Shown: positions 16,933 to 24,176 of the stretch, in pieces
How positions within the stretch are numbered: position 1 is the stretch's first letter
How the letters are laid out: each line of letters starts with the position of its first letter
Source: an uncultured Acetatifactor sp.
GTDB lineage: Bacteria > Bacillota > Clostridia > Lachnospirales > Lachnospiraceae
Assembly: GCA_910589035.1 (NCBI GenBank)
Contig: CAJUSI010000037.1
Location: forward strand, 1-50,613
DNA: 50,613 nt
Reading direction: 5' to 3'
The notes under the pieces: generated by a model
Database searches by the model: none
Seen by the model: only the letters and a program-made list of their open reading frames with translations
Told to the model about the DNA's origin: nothing
Made by a program: the position numbers and the translations under genes

Positions 16933-16960
16933 GCTGCGGAAAACTATGCCGCAGCTTTTT
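16933..16960 (+). terminator. terminator of the hybrid kinase gene
   Basis: GCTGCGG (16933-16939) pairs with CCGCAGC (16949-16955) followed by TTTTT. A perfect 10-bp hairpin (CCAGCCGGCT/AGCCGGCTGG, 16887-16911) stands just before it without a T run. Confidence 0.75.
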
Positions 16961-17073
16961 CGTTTGGATTCCTCCGCGACAGAGGGCGGCATTTTTTCTG
17001 CATGACAGGATTCGTGACAGGAAATGATAGGAATATGACTGATTTTTATGGTGCGGACTTATGATTCCTGGAA

Positions 17074-17126
17074 TAAAAAAGAACCGCAACCCTTGATTTT
17101 ACTGGAAAATCACGATTTTGCGGCAT
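17074..17126 (-). terminator. tRNA-linked hairpin terminator, copy C
   Basis: Read on the minus strand it is GCCGCAA...TTGCGGTTC followed by TTTTTT. The loop GTGATTTTCCAGTAAAATC matches that of copies A and B (GTGATTTTCCGGTAAAATC in B). It directly follows tRNA-Val(CAC) in the transcribed direction. Confidence 0.8.
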
Positions 17127-17134
17127 AAATAAAA

Positions 17135-17208
17135 TGGAAGCAAGGGGGCTCGAACCCCTGGCCTTTCGCGTGTGAGGCGAACGCTCATCCCGGCTGAGCT
17201 ATGCTTCC
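17135..17208 (-). tRNA. tRNA-Val (anticodon CAC)
   Basis: A 74-base tRNA on the minus strand: acceptor GGAAGCA/TGCTTCC, D-arm GCTCAGCCGGGATGAGC, anticodon stem TTCGC/GCGAA with loop CTCACAC (anticodon CAC), T-arm AGGGG-TTCGAGC-CCCCT, discriminator A. CCA is not encoded. It reads GUG. Upstream on the minus strand, TTGCAT and TACAAT with 16-bp spacing form a likely promoter (about 17225-17252). Confidence 0.95.
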
Positions 17209-17379
17209 ATGTCTTCTATTGTAACACTGTCTGAAAAAAATGCAAGTGAAAAATGATAAAATTATAAAAAAATATAAAACGGTCATCCTATGCAGACGGA
17301 TTGCGCAAAGCCGGAAAGCACTGGATGCGTTACGGAGAAAGAAAAAAGAGAAGAATATAAAATATTTTCCGGAAAGGTA

Positions 17380-17407
17380 TAAATTAATGTCCGGAAACTG
17401 ACGATAA
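17380..17407 (+). promoter_or_regulatory. candidate sigma-28 (SigD/FliA) promoter
   Basis: TAAA (17380-17383), 16-bp spacer, GACGATAA (17400-17407) closely matches the flagellar consensus TAAA-N15-GCCGATAA. It lies 68 bases before the FliD-like gene. The spacer is one base longer than ideal and one -10 base differs. Confidence 0.45.
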
Positions 17408-17475
17408 AAATTTAAAGTAGATTTTTCCATATTGTGCCAAATCTGGCTGTAATTCAAATACATGGAGGTAAAAAT

Positions 17476-18261
17476 ATGAGCGCTAATATTCAGGCAAGAA
17501 CAGATGTGTCCTGGTTGTTTTCCGGTCTGGGAAGCGGCGCAGGGAACGCAGCAGGCAGTAATTTCCTGGCGGATTATGCGAGTATTAAGAATGGAAGCTA
17601 TCGGAAGCTGATGAAGGCTTATTATGGCGGCAGTGCAGATGATTCCGTCAAGTCTTTCGCCAGTGAGAGTGTAAAGCGATATTCATCCAAAGCGGCTCAT
17701 ACGGCGGAGGAGACAAGGACTTTAAATAAAGTGCAGACTGCGTCCGATGCACTGAAAGAATCAGCGGATGCTCTGCTGAAAACAGGCTCCAAGTCCGTAT
17801 TCAATAAAAAAGATGTCACTACCAAGGATGAAAACGGGGTGGAGACCACATCGAAGGAGTACGATAAGGGAGCCATATACAATGCGGTGAACAGCTTTGT
17901 CAACAGTTATAATTCGGTCATCCAGGCATCGGATAAGGCGGACAGCAGCAATATTTCGCGCAGGACGGCCAATGTGATGAATTCCACCAACGCCAACCTG
18001 AAATCCCTTCTGGCAGTGGGAATCAGTGTGAACAAGGACGGCACCATGGCTGTGGATAAGGATACCTTTATGGATTCCGATATGTCTAAGGCAAAGAACC
18101 TTTTTGACGGTAATAATTCATATGCATACCGGGTATTCGCTCAGGCATCCATGATCAATTATGCGGCGGATAATGAGGTGAACAGGGGATATTCCTACAC
18201 TGCGGCGGGAACTTACGGTGCGGATTACAATAATGGGAATCTCTTTAACAGCTGGCTGTAA
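17476..18261 (+). CDS. orphan FliD-like (flagellar cap-related) protein
   Basis: A 261-residue Ser/Asn/Ala-rich protein without Cys, signal peptide or membrane helix, the composition of type III-exported filament proteins. The N-terminal part has LADYASIKNGSYRKLMKAYY, a motif I associate with Lachnospiraceae flagella-linked proteins. The C-terminal half (FVNSYNSVIQASDK, LAVGISVNKDGTMAVDKDTF, then KNLFDG) resembles the FliD C-terminal domain, in which a similar LGI...DGTL block is common. It is far shorter than full FliD. No flagellar gene is adjacent. The start follows GGAGGTAAAAAT, and a sigma-28-like promoter lies upstream. Function inferred weakly. Confidence 0.65.
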   Translation: MSANIQARTDVSWLFSGLGSGAGNAAGSNFLADYASIKNGSYRKLMKAYYGGSADDSVKSFASESVKRYSSKAAHTAEETRTLNKVQTASDALKESADALLKTGSKSVFNKKDVTTKDENGVETTSKEYDKGAIYNAVNSFVNSYNSVIQASDKADSSNISRRTANVMNSTNANLKSLLAVGISVNKDGTMAVDKDTFMDSDMSKAKNLFDGNNSYAYRVFAQASMINYAADNEVNRGYSYTAAGTYGADYNNGNLFNSWL

Positions 18262-18311
18262 CAGGGCGGATGATGAATTGCCGAAAAAATAAAAAAATTT
18301 AAAAAAATCTA

Positions 18312-18340
18312 TTGACTTTTTGCGGGAAATGGTATAAAAT
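18312..18340 (+). promoter_or_regulatory. promoter of tRNA-Leu(CAG)
   Basis: TTGACT (18312-18317), 17-bp spacer, TAAAAT (18335-18340), ending 11 bases before the tRNA, so the precursor would have almost no leader. Confidence 0.7.
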
Positions 18341-18351
18341 AAGTCTTGTTC

Positions 18352-18435
18352 GCAGGAATGGCGGAATTGGCAGACGCGCACGGTTCAGGTCCGTGTGGTA
18401 GCAATACCATGAGAGTTCAAGTCTCTTTTCCTGCA
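18352..18435 (+). tRNA. tRNA-Leu (anticodon CAG)
   Basis: An 84-base class II tRNA: acceptor GCAGGAA/TTCCTGC, anticodon stem CACGG/CCGTG with loop TTCAGGT (anticodon CAG), long variable arm, T-arm GAG-type stem around TTCAAGT, discriminator A. No CCA encoded. It reads CUG, the commonest leucine codon in neighbouring genes. Confidence 0.95.
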
Positions 18436-18446
18436 GGCGGATAAAA

Positions 18447-18475
18447 GGTACTTGATTCAGTTCAAGTGCCTTTTT
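18447..18475 (+). terminator. terminator of tRNA-Leu(CAG)
   Basis: GGTACTTGA (18447-18455) pairs with TTCAAGTGCC (18461-18470) with a G-U, followed by TTTTT. It is unrelated in sequence to the hairpin shared by the other tRNA genes. Confidence 0.8.
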
Positions 18476-18537
18476 CAATTATCTGCTATCTGTTCATCTA
18501 TACTGATTTGGCTTTTCGGCAGCAGGGGAGCTTTAAT

Positions 18538-20148
18538 ATGGTCAATATGAAAAGAGAAAATTCCACGGAAAAAGAGAAAAACATGGAAGAAAGCCGTCCC
18601 ATGGGAAAAGGCTGCCTTGAGGCAAAGGAGCATGCTATGGCGAAAAACGGTGCTGAGGCAGAGAACCATGCTATGGCGAAAAACGGTGCCGAGGCAGAGA
18701 ACCATGCTATAGCGAAAAACGGCGCTGAGGCAAAGGACCATACTATGGAAAAAGACTGTGCCATGGAGAAAAACCGTTTCATGGAAAAGAAGGATTCTGC
18801 AGAGAGAAATCATGGCGAAAAAAATTATACTGCAGGGAAAAAGGCAAAGGCGCAGCGCAGGGAATGGTACAAGCTTGACCTGTCCGCCATCGTGTACCCC
18901 ACCCTGCAGCGGAGGGATTTCTCCTCTGTGTACAGGCTGTCGGTGGTGCTGAAGGAGGAGATACAGCCCCAGGTGCTTCAGCAGGCTCTCGATATGACGC
19001 TGCCCAGGTTTCCCACCTACAAGGCCGCCATCCGAAAGGGACTGTTCTGGCGGTATCTGGAGCCCAATGACCGTCCCGGCCCCTTTGTGCAGGAGGATGT
19101 AAAAAATCCCTGCCAGCCCATGTACTTTAAGGCGAACAACCGTTACCTGGTGCGGGTCTATTATTTCCGCAGCAGAATTGCCCTGGAGGCGCATCACAGC
19201 CTGGGGGACGGGACGGGAGCCATGTGCCTGCTGCTGACCATGACGGCAACCTATCTGAGGCTTCTGGGGCATACGGATATTCAAAACGGCGGATTTGTGC
19301 TGAATATAGAGGAGCCGCCCGACGCGGAGGAGTTGGAGGACGCCTATATGCGTTATGCCAATGCCAAGGTCTGCCCGCCCAGGCAGGAGGAGAAGGCGTA
19401 TCGGGTTCGGGGTACGGCGGAGCCATTTTATACTTTGAATATCATAGACGGAATTATGTCCGTATCGGAAGTATTACAGGCAGCGAAGCGCTGCAGGGCC
19501 ACCATCACGGAATATCTGAACGCGGTGCTTCTGTATGCCCTGATGATCAAACAGCAGGAGGAGCGAAGATTCCGTCCGCGGCCGGTTAAGATTGCCATGC
19601 CCGTGAATCTGAGACGCTTTTTCCCGTCCGTTACCCTGAGAAATTTTATTACCATGATTTATCCGGGTATTGACCCAAGGCTTGGAGAATATACCTTTGA
19701 GGAAATTGTACTTCAGGTTCACAATTATATGAGGTATTCTCTCAACGAAAAGCTACTGAGAGGAGATATTACCACCAATGCCGCCACGCAGCGGAATCCC
19801 TTTATCCGTGTGGTGCCTCTTTTTATCAAGGATTTTGTGGTGAGGCAGTTTTACACGAGAGTGCAGGACAGAAATTCCTCGGCGGGGCTGACCAATATGG
19901 GGGCGCTGCAGGTGCCGGAGGGGATGAAGGACCACATTGACAGGTTCGATATTTATATGGGACAGCCCTTTTCCCGAAGGACAAACTGTGCCATAATCAG
20001 CTTTGGAGACATTCTGACGGTGAACTTTGCCAGCAGTATCATAGAGGCGGATGTGGAACGATACTTCTTCCGGAAACTGGTGCAGGATGGGATTCATGTT
20101 AAAATCGAGAGTAACCGGGAGAGCATTGCGGAGACCTTAACTTTATAA
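18538..20148 (+). CDS. condensation-fold acyltransferase (alcohol acetyltransferase/WES-like)
   Basis: A 536-residue protein. The first ~105 residues are a highly charged tail containing 12-residue repeats (HAMAKNGAEAEN). The rest is a CoA-dependent acyltransferase of the chloramphenicol-acetyltransferase/condensation fold: the catalytic HHxxxDG is AHHSLGDGTGA (His219-His220, Asp224), and a C-terminal NCAIISFGDILTVNFAS strand matches the solvent-channel region. Such enzymes join acyl groups to alcohols or amines; the substrate is unknown. No membrane helix. The start at 18538 follows GGGGAG; a second Met (18547) is possible. The genes at 20834 and 21854 appear to form a conserved set with it. 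The repeat tail seems a recent local expansion, not part of the family. Confidence 0.8.
   Translation: MVNMKRENSTEKEKNMEESRPMGKGCLEAKEHAMAKNGAEAENHAMAKNGAEAENHAIAKNGAEAKDHTMEKDCAMEKNRFMEKKDSAERNHGEKNYTAGKKAKAQRREWYKLDLSAIVYPTLQRRDFSSVYRLSVVLKEEIQPQVLQQALDMTLPRFPTYKAAIRKGLFWRYLEPNDRPGPFVQEDVKNPCQPMYFKANNRYLVRVYYFRSRIALEAHHSLGDGTGAMCLLLTMTATYLRLLGHTDIQNGGFVLNIEEPPDAEELEDAYMRYANAKVCPPRQEEKAYRVRGTAEPFYTLNIIDGIMSVSEVLQAAKRCRATITEYLNAVLLYALMIKQQEERRFRPRPVKIAMPVNLRRFFPSVTLRNFITMIYPGIDPRLGEYTFEEIVLQVHNYMRYSLNEKLLRGDITTNAATQRNPFIRVVPLFIKDFVVRQFYTRVQDRNSSAGLTNMGALQVPEGMKDHIDRFDIYMGQPFSRRTNCAIISFGDILTVNFASSIIEADVERYFFRKLVQDGIHVKIESNRESIAETLTL
18631..18750 (+). repeat. 36-bp in-frame tandem repeat in the acyltransferase tail
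   Basis: Units beginning CATGCTATGGCGAAAAACGG start at 18631, 18667 and 18703, with a decayed one at 18739. The period of 36 keeps frame, giving 12-residue repeats. Copies differ by one to three bases. Confidence 0.9.
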
Positions 20149-20188
20149 CTGGATATAAACCAGAATATCAGTACAGGAGGTTTAGACG

Positions 20189-20575
20189 GTGTTTCATGTA
20201 ATATCGGAATGGCTGGATGATGTACTGGAAGGCATATGGGATACAGGTATTCCAAAGGAGGTTATAGCTTTTGGATTTAACCTGTATGACGATGGTGAGG
20301 ATTGGTCAATGGAGCTGATTGGAGCCTCGGAATTTGATATGGATGATGAGGATTGGCTGTGCAATGAGGTGACAGATTTCGATACAAGAGATAATCCGTT
20401 CCGATGGTGCAAAAAGGCTGGATGGGAAGAAATATTGAATGAGGTAACCTGTCTCCTGAAAAGATATTTGGAAAGCGGAAAGTATGCTGATGTTTTAAAA
20501 GCAAAATCCGGAGTTGGAGTTGGTTTTGTTGACGGTAATATCAATATTTTATACAGCAGGAACATTTTTTTATAG
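20189..20575 (+). CDS. small acidic protein, immunity-protein-like, unknown function
   Basis: A 128-residue acidic cytoplasmic protein starting at GTG after a perfect AGGAGG with 8-base spacing. The sequence has many Asp/Glu/Trp (MDDEDWLCNEVTDFDTRDN) and ends with a Gly/Val strand pair (SGVGVGFVDGNINILYSRN). This composition and length recall immunity proteins of contact-dependent or polymorphic toxins, but I do not recognise a named family and no toxin gene is adjacent. Its base composition is more AT-rich than its neighbours, suggesting later insertion between the acyltransferase and the DUF6320 gene. Function should be left open. Confidence 0.65.
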   Translation: MFHVISEWLDDVLEGIWDTGIPKEVIAFGFNLYDDGEDWSMELIGASEFDMDDEDWLCNEVTDFDTRDNPFRWCKKAGWEEILNEVTCLLKRYLESGKYADVLKAKSGVGVGFVDGNINILYSRNIFL

Positions 20576-20833
20576 TCTCTCGGAATCTTTTGGCAGATAA
20601 CAGCGGTTTCTGATTCGGGTTTTTCGTAAACGGAGGGGAATTTATAAAAATGGAGTCTGGAAAGCCGCATAAAATAAGGCTTAGAGATTCCGGGAGGATA
20701 TTTTTTCAAAAAAAGGGAGTTTTGGAATAAGCTGCTTTGGAGAAGGCTGCTTTCGGAATAAGCAGGTTTTGGATCAGGATGCTTTTGAAATAAGTTGCTA
20801 CTGGAAAAAGTCGCTTTCAGGGAAGGGAGGCAT

Positions 20834-21571
20834 ATGTCTTATTGTGTAAATTGTGGGGTGGAGCTGGATGCTTCCGCCGGAGAATGTCCCTTGTGCAATA
20901 CGCCGGTGTATAATCCAAGGGAGCTGGAAAGCCTGGCAGCGTCTTCCTGCGGGGATGGGGGGAAGAGGAGGCCGGAATCCCCTTTCCCCAGGGAGAAGGG
21001 GCAGGTGGAGACGGTAAAGAGAAAGGATTTGGGGATCCTGTTAACCACGGTGGTATCGTCTACAGCCGTTACCTGCGGAGTATTAAATTTTATTGTATTC
21101 CCCGGAGCTCTCTGGTCCCTGGCGGTGATCGGAGCCTGTGCGCTGCTGTGGGTGATCATGATTCCTTTTGTGATCTACACGAAACAGCCGATCTATATTT
21201 CCCTGCTTTATGACGGGGCGGCTACGGCGATTTACCTGTATATTCTTACCTTTGAGGTGGGAAGCAGGGAATGGTTTCTGGGACTTGGACTGCAGATTAC
21301 CCTGTTGGTGACGGTCATTGCGGAGCTTGTGACGCTGTGTATCAGAAAACTGCCAAGATCCTTCCTGACGGTCTCGCTGTACCTGTTCACGGCGGTGGGA
21401 TTGCTCTGTGTGGGGCTGGAAATGCTCATAGACTGGTATCTGGCGGGAGAGATTGCGCTGAGCTGGTCCGCTGTGGTGCTGACAGTCTGCATTGTGCTGG
21501 ACATCGCCCTGATTACAATGCTTTCCCGCAGACGGCTGCGCAACGCTGTGCGGAAACGCCTGCACTTCTGA
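20834..21571 (+). CDS. zinc-ribbon multi-pass membrane protein (DUF6320-like)
   Basis: A 245-residue protein. The N-terminus is a rubredoxin-like zinc ribbon (Cys4-x2-Cys7 ... Cys18-x2-Cys21: YCVNCG and CPLC). A charged linker to about residue 65 is followed by six hydrophobic helices with short loops. This layout matches proteins I recall as DUF6320, often found beside the acyltransferase and hydrolase that flank it here. It likely sits in the cytoplasmic membrane with the ribbon inside. Role unknown. The ATG follows GGGAGG. The 258 bases before it hold loose repeats of GGAATAAGCTGCTTT-like words and no gene. Confidence 0.75.
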   Translation: MSYCVNCGVELDASAGECPLCNTPVYNPRELESLAASSCGDGGKRRPESPFPREKGQVETVKRKDLGILLTTVVSSTAVTCGVLNFIVFPGALWSLAVIGACALLWVIMIPFVIYTKQPIYISLLYDGAATAIYLYILTFEVGSREWFLGLGLQITLLVTVIAELVTLCIRKLPRSFLTVSLYLFTAVGLLCVGLEMLIDWYLAGEIALSWSAVVLTVCIVLDIALITMLSRRRLRNAVRKRLHF

Positions 21572-21624
21572 GGAAGGCTTTGGGGCGGCTCAGGGCAGGC
21601 CGAAGGCATCCCGGTCGGCATGTC

Positions 21625-21812
21625 TGCCCCAAAGCCCTCGAGACGGCATGCAGTCTCGGGAGGGAGAGGGCAGGACAGAGGGGAAGGGAGCAAATCCGCC
21701 TTCCCGAAAGCCCCCAGGCAGCATGCAGTCCTGGAAGAGGGAGGGCAGAACAAAGGGGAAGGGAGCAAATCCGTCTGCCCCAAAGCCCTCCAGGCAGCAT
21801 GCAGTCCCGGCG
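21625..21812 (+). repeat. three-copy ~75-bp tandem repeat
   Basis: AAAGCCC landmarks occur at 21631, 21707 and 21782 (steps of 76 and 75). Each unit contains GCATGCAGTC and the first two contain GGGGAAGGGAGCAAATCCG. It fills the gap between the DUF6320 gene and the hydrolase. An in-frame N-terminal extension of the hydrolase through the repeat exists but lacks family similarity. Confidence 0.85.
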
Positions 21813-21853
21813 GGTGCCGGGACAGATCAGAGAAAGGAAGAGGTAAATTCCAA

Positions 21854-22822
21854 ATGGAGATAGAAGAGAGACAACAGCTGACGGAAAGAAAGAAAGCGGA
21901 GCAGCTGGAACTGGAAAGAATAGAGATGGGAACGGCGGATAAGAAGAGCCAGGGCTTTATGAACCTGATCAGGCGTGTTCATGGAATGGTGGAAAATTCC
22001 GATATTGAGAAGCACCGCCAGTCCCAGGACTATATCGGTGCTATTCTGAGCAATAGCCGGGATATCCGATACCGGGAGATCAGTATTGAAGGAATGTATG
22101 GGGAATGGGTCAGCGTAAACCGCGCCCATATGAAAAAGTATGTGATCCTGCATTGCCATGGGGGCGGGTATTCCACGGGCAGCAGTCTTTATGCCAGGGC
22201 GCTGACCTCCAAGCTGGCGGAGTCCACCTCCATGGACGTGCTTTGCTTTGATTATCGCCTGGCGCCGGAAAATCCCTATCCGGCCGCCCTGGAGGATGGC
22301 ATGAAGGCATGGAACTATCTGATGCTGTTAGGGTATGGTGCCAGAGATGTGGTTCTGACCGGAGATTCTGCCGGAGGAAATCTGGCGCTTGCCCTGACGC
22401 TGCGGCTGAAGCAGGAGGGAAGGATTCTGCCCAGGGGAATACTTCTGATGTCTCCCTGGACGGATCTGACTTCCTCAGGGAAATCCTTTCAGACCAAGGC
22501 GGAAGCGGATCCGGTGCTGGACGGCGCCTATATAGACAGGATGGTGCAGGCATACGCTCCGGGGCAGGATCTGACCAAACCGCTGATTTCACCTCTTTTC
22601 GGAGAGTTTGAAGGGTTTCCTCCCACCTATATTCAGGTGGGGGAAAATGAGATCCTGCTCAGCGACTCCATCAGGCTGCATCAGGAGTTCATAAAGGCCA
22701 ATGTGTCAGTGAAAATGGACATCTGCCCGGGTATGTGGCATGTGTTCCAGATGTCCCCTCTGAAGGCGGCCAGGAGCGCCATGGATAAGAATGCTGAGTT
22801 CATATTCGACATCTGCCGGTGA
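21854..22822 (+). CDS. alpha/beta hydrolase, hormone-sensitive-lipase-type esterase
   Basis: A 322-residue esterase of the HSL/acetyl-esterase group. The oxyanion-hole motif is HCHGGGYSTGSS, the nucleophile elbow GDSAGGNLALAL, the acid lies in the block around EADPVLDGAY, and the catalytic His in GMWHVFQM near the C-terminus. A charged N-terminal helix (MEIEERQQLTERKKAEQLE) precedes the cap; no signal peptide, so it acts in the cytoplasm on short acyl esters. An acyltransferase lies two genes upstream, so the pair could make and break the same ester, which is inference. The start follows AGGAAGAGG. Confidence 0.88.
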   Translation: MEIEERQQLTERKKAEQLELERIEMGTADKKSQGFMNLIRRVHGMVENSDIEKHRQSQDYIGAILSNSRDIRYREISIEGMYGEWVSVNRAHMKKYVILHCHGGGYSTGSSLYARALTSKLAESTSMDVLCFDYRLAPENPYPAALEDGMKAWNYLMLLGYGARDVVLTGDSAGGNLALALTLRLKQEGRILPRGILLMSPWTDLTSSGKSFQTKAEADPVLDGAYIDRMVQAYAPGQDLTKPLISPLFGEFEGFPPTYIQVGENEILLSDSIRLHQEFIKANVSVKMDICPGMWHVFQMSPLKAARSAMDKNAEFIFDICR

Positions 22823-22940
22823 GCTTTCCGGTGTTGGAGATTGGACTTTTCCATAAGAAAAAAGGATTTTGGCCGGGAGCGCAGAATAATAATTACAGGA
22901 GGATTTTTCAGCGCGGCATGAGGCGCGGATGGGAGTAAGC

Positions 22941-23945
22941 ATGACAGTCAGAGAAAATTTAGAACAATGGGAAAGGCAGTATTTAAGCCCTTACGCCTCC
23001 TTCAGCGTGGCTTCCAGGGGCAGGCTGCGTCCGGAGGCGCAGTGTGATGTCCGGCCCGTGTTCCAGCGGGACCGTGACAGGATTATCCATTGCAAGGCAT
23101 TCCGGAGACTGAAGGATAAGACCCAGGTGTTTCTTTCCCCGGAGGGAGATCATTACCGCACAAGGCTGACGCATACTTTGGAGGTTTCGCAGAATGCCCG
23201 TACCATCGCGAAGGCACTGAGGCTCAATGAGGAGCTGGTGGAGGCTATTTCGCTGGGGCATGACCTGGGACATACGCCCTTTGGACATGCGGGAGAGCGG
23301 GCGCTGAATCGTGTCTGTCCCCTGGGATTTGAACACAGCCAGCAGAGCGTGCGGACGGTAGACCGATTGGAGAAGGACGGTCAGGGGCTGAATCTGACTT
23401 ATGAAGTACGGGACGGTATCCTGAACCATCAGACCATTGGAAAACCTCATACCCTGGAGGGGAAGATTGTCAGGCTGTCGGATAAAATCGCTTATATTCA
23501 TCATGATATGGATGATGCGGTGCGCGCCGGAATCCTGAAGGAGAGCGATGTGCCGAAGGAAATCCGCGATGTGATAGGCAGTACTCCCGGGGATCGTCTT
23601 GATCATTTTATACACGATATTGTTACATCCAGCAGGGAAAAAAACGATATTCTCATGTCCGAACCCACCCATCATGCCATGATGCGGATGCGGGAATTCA
23701 TGTTTGAGAATGTATATGAGAATCCTCAGGCCAAGAGCGAGGAGGCCAAGGCGGAGCGGCTTATGGAGACCCTTTATCTGCATTTTATGAAGCATATCGA
23801 CGATCTGCCGGAGGAATTCCTGAATCTGCTCTCCGAGGGAGAGCGCAAGGAACAGGTGGTGTGCGATTATGTGGGGGCGATGACGGACCGTTTCGCCATT
23901 GCCACCTACAATGAGATATACATACCGAAATCGTGGTCTATATAA
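22941..23945 (+). CDS. dgt: deoxyguanosinetriphosphate triphosphohydrolase-like protein
   Basis: A 334-residue HD-domain enzyme hydrolysing dNTPs to deoxynucleoside and triphosphate. The HD signature appears as RLTHTLEVSQNAR and SLGHDLGHTPFGHAGE with the extra His of the dGTPase family, and DKIAYIHHDMDDAVRAG carries the last metal ligand. Length fits the short class of dGTPase-like proteins found next to dnaG in Clostridia. The ATG at 22941 has GGGAG 5 bases upstream; an ATG at 22929 is an alternative. It precedes dnaG with a 231-base gap that holds a 41-bp tandem repeat. Confidence 0.92.
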   Translation: MTVRENLEQWERQYLSPYASFSVASRGRLRPEAQCDVRPVFQRDRDRIIHCKAFRRLKDKTQVFLSPEGDHYRTRLTHTLEVSQNARTIAKALRLNEELVEAISLGHDLGHTPFGHAGERALNRVCPLGFEHSQQSVRTVDRLEKDGQGLNLTYEVRDGILNHQTIGKPHTLEGKIVRLSDKIAYIHHDMDDAVRAGILKESDVPKEIRDVIGSTPGDRLDHFIHDIVTSSREKNDILMSEPTHHAMMRMREFMFENVYENPQAKSEEAKAERLMETLYLHFMKHIDDLPEEFLNLLSEGERKEQVVCDYVGAMTDRFAIATYNEIYIPKSWSI

Positions 23946-24007
23946 ACGCAATGCGTATTCCCGGGCTGTCACGGACTGCCGTCTGAGAAATTCCGGGTTT
24001 CACCGGA

Positions 24008-24142
24008 GGGGACGCAGGAGCTGCCCGGGGGTGGCGGCCGGCAGAAAAGGGATGCAGGAGCTGCCCGGGGTATGACGGCCAGCAGAAAAGGGACGCAGGA
24101 GCCGGCCCGGGCGTGTCGGCCGGCAGAGAGGGGACGCAGGGC
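24008..24142 (+). repeat. ~41-bp tandem repeat before dnaG
   Basis: GACGCAGG or GATGCAGG landmarks at 24011, 24051, 24092 and 24133 give a period of 40-41 bases; units contain GAGCTGCCCGGGG and CGGCCGGCAGA. It is GC-rich and sits between dgt and dnaG. The in-frame upstream extension of dnaG through it is not used, since a perfect ribosome site precedes 24177. Confidence 0.85.
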
Positions 24143-24176
24143 GTCTGTACGGTTTCGGGACTGCCAGGAGGGAGCA

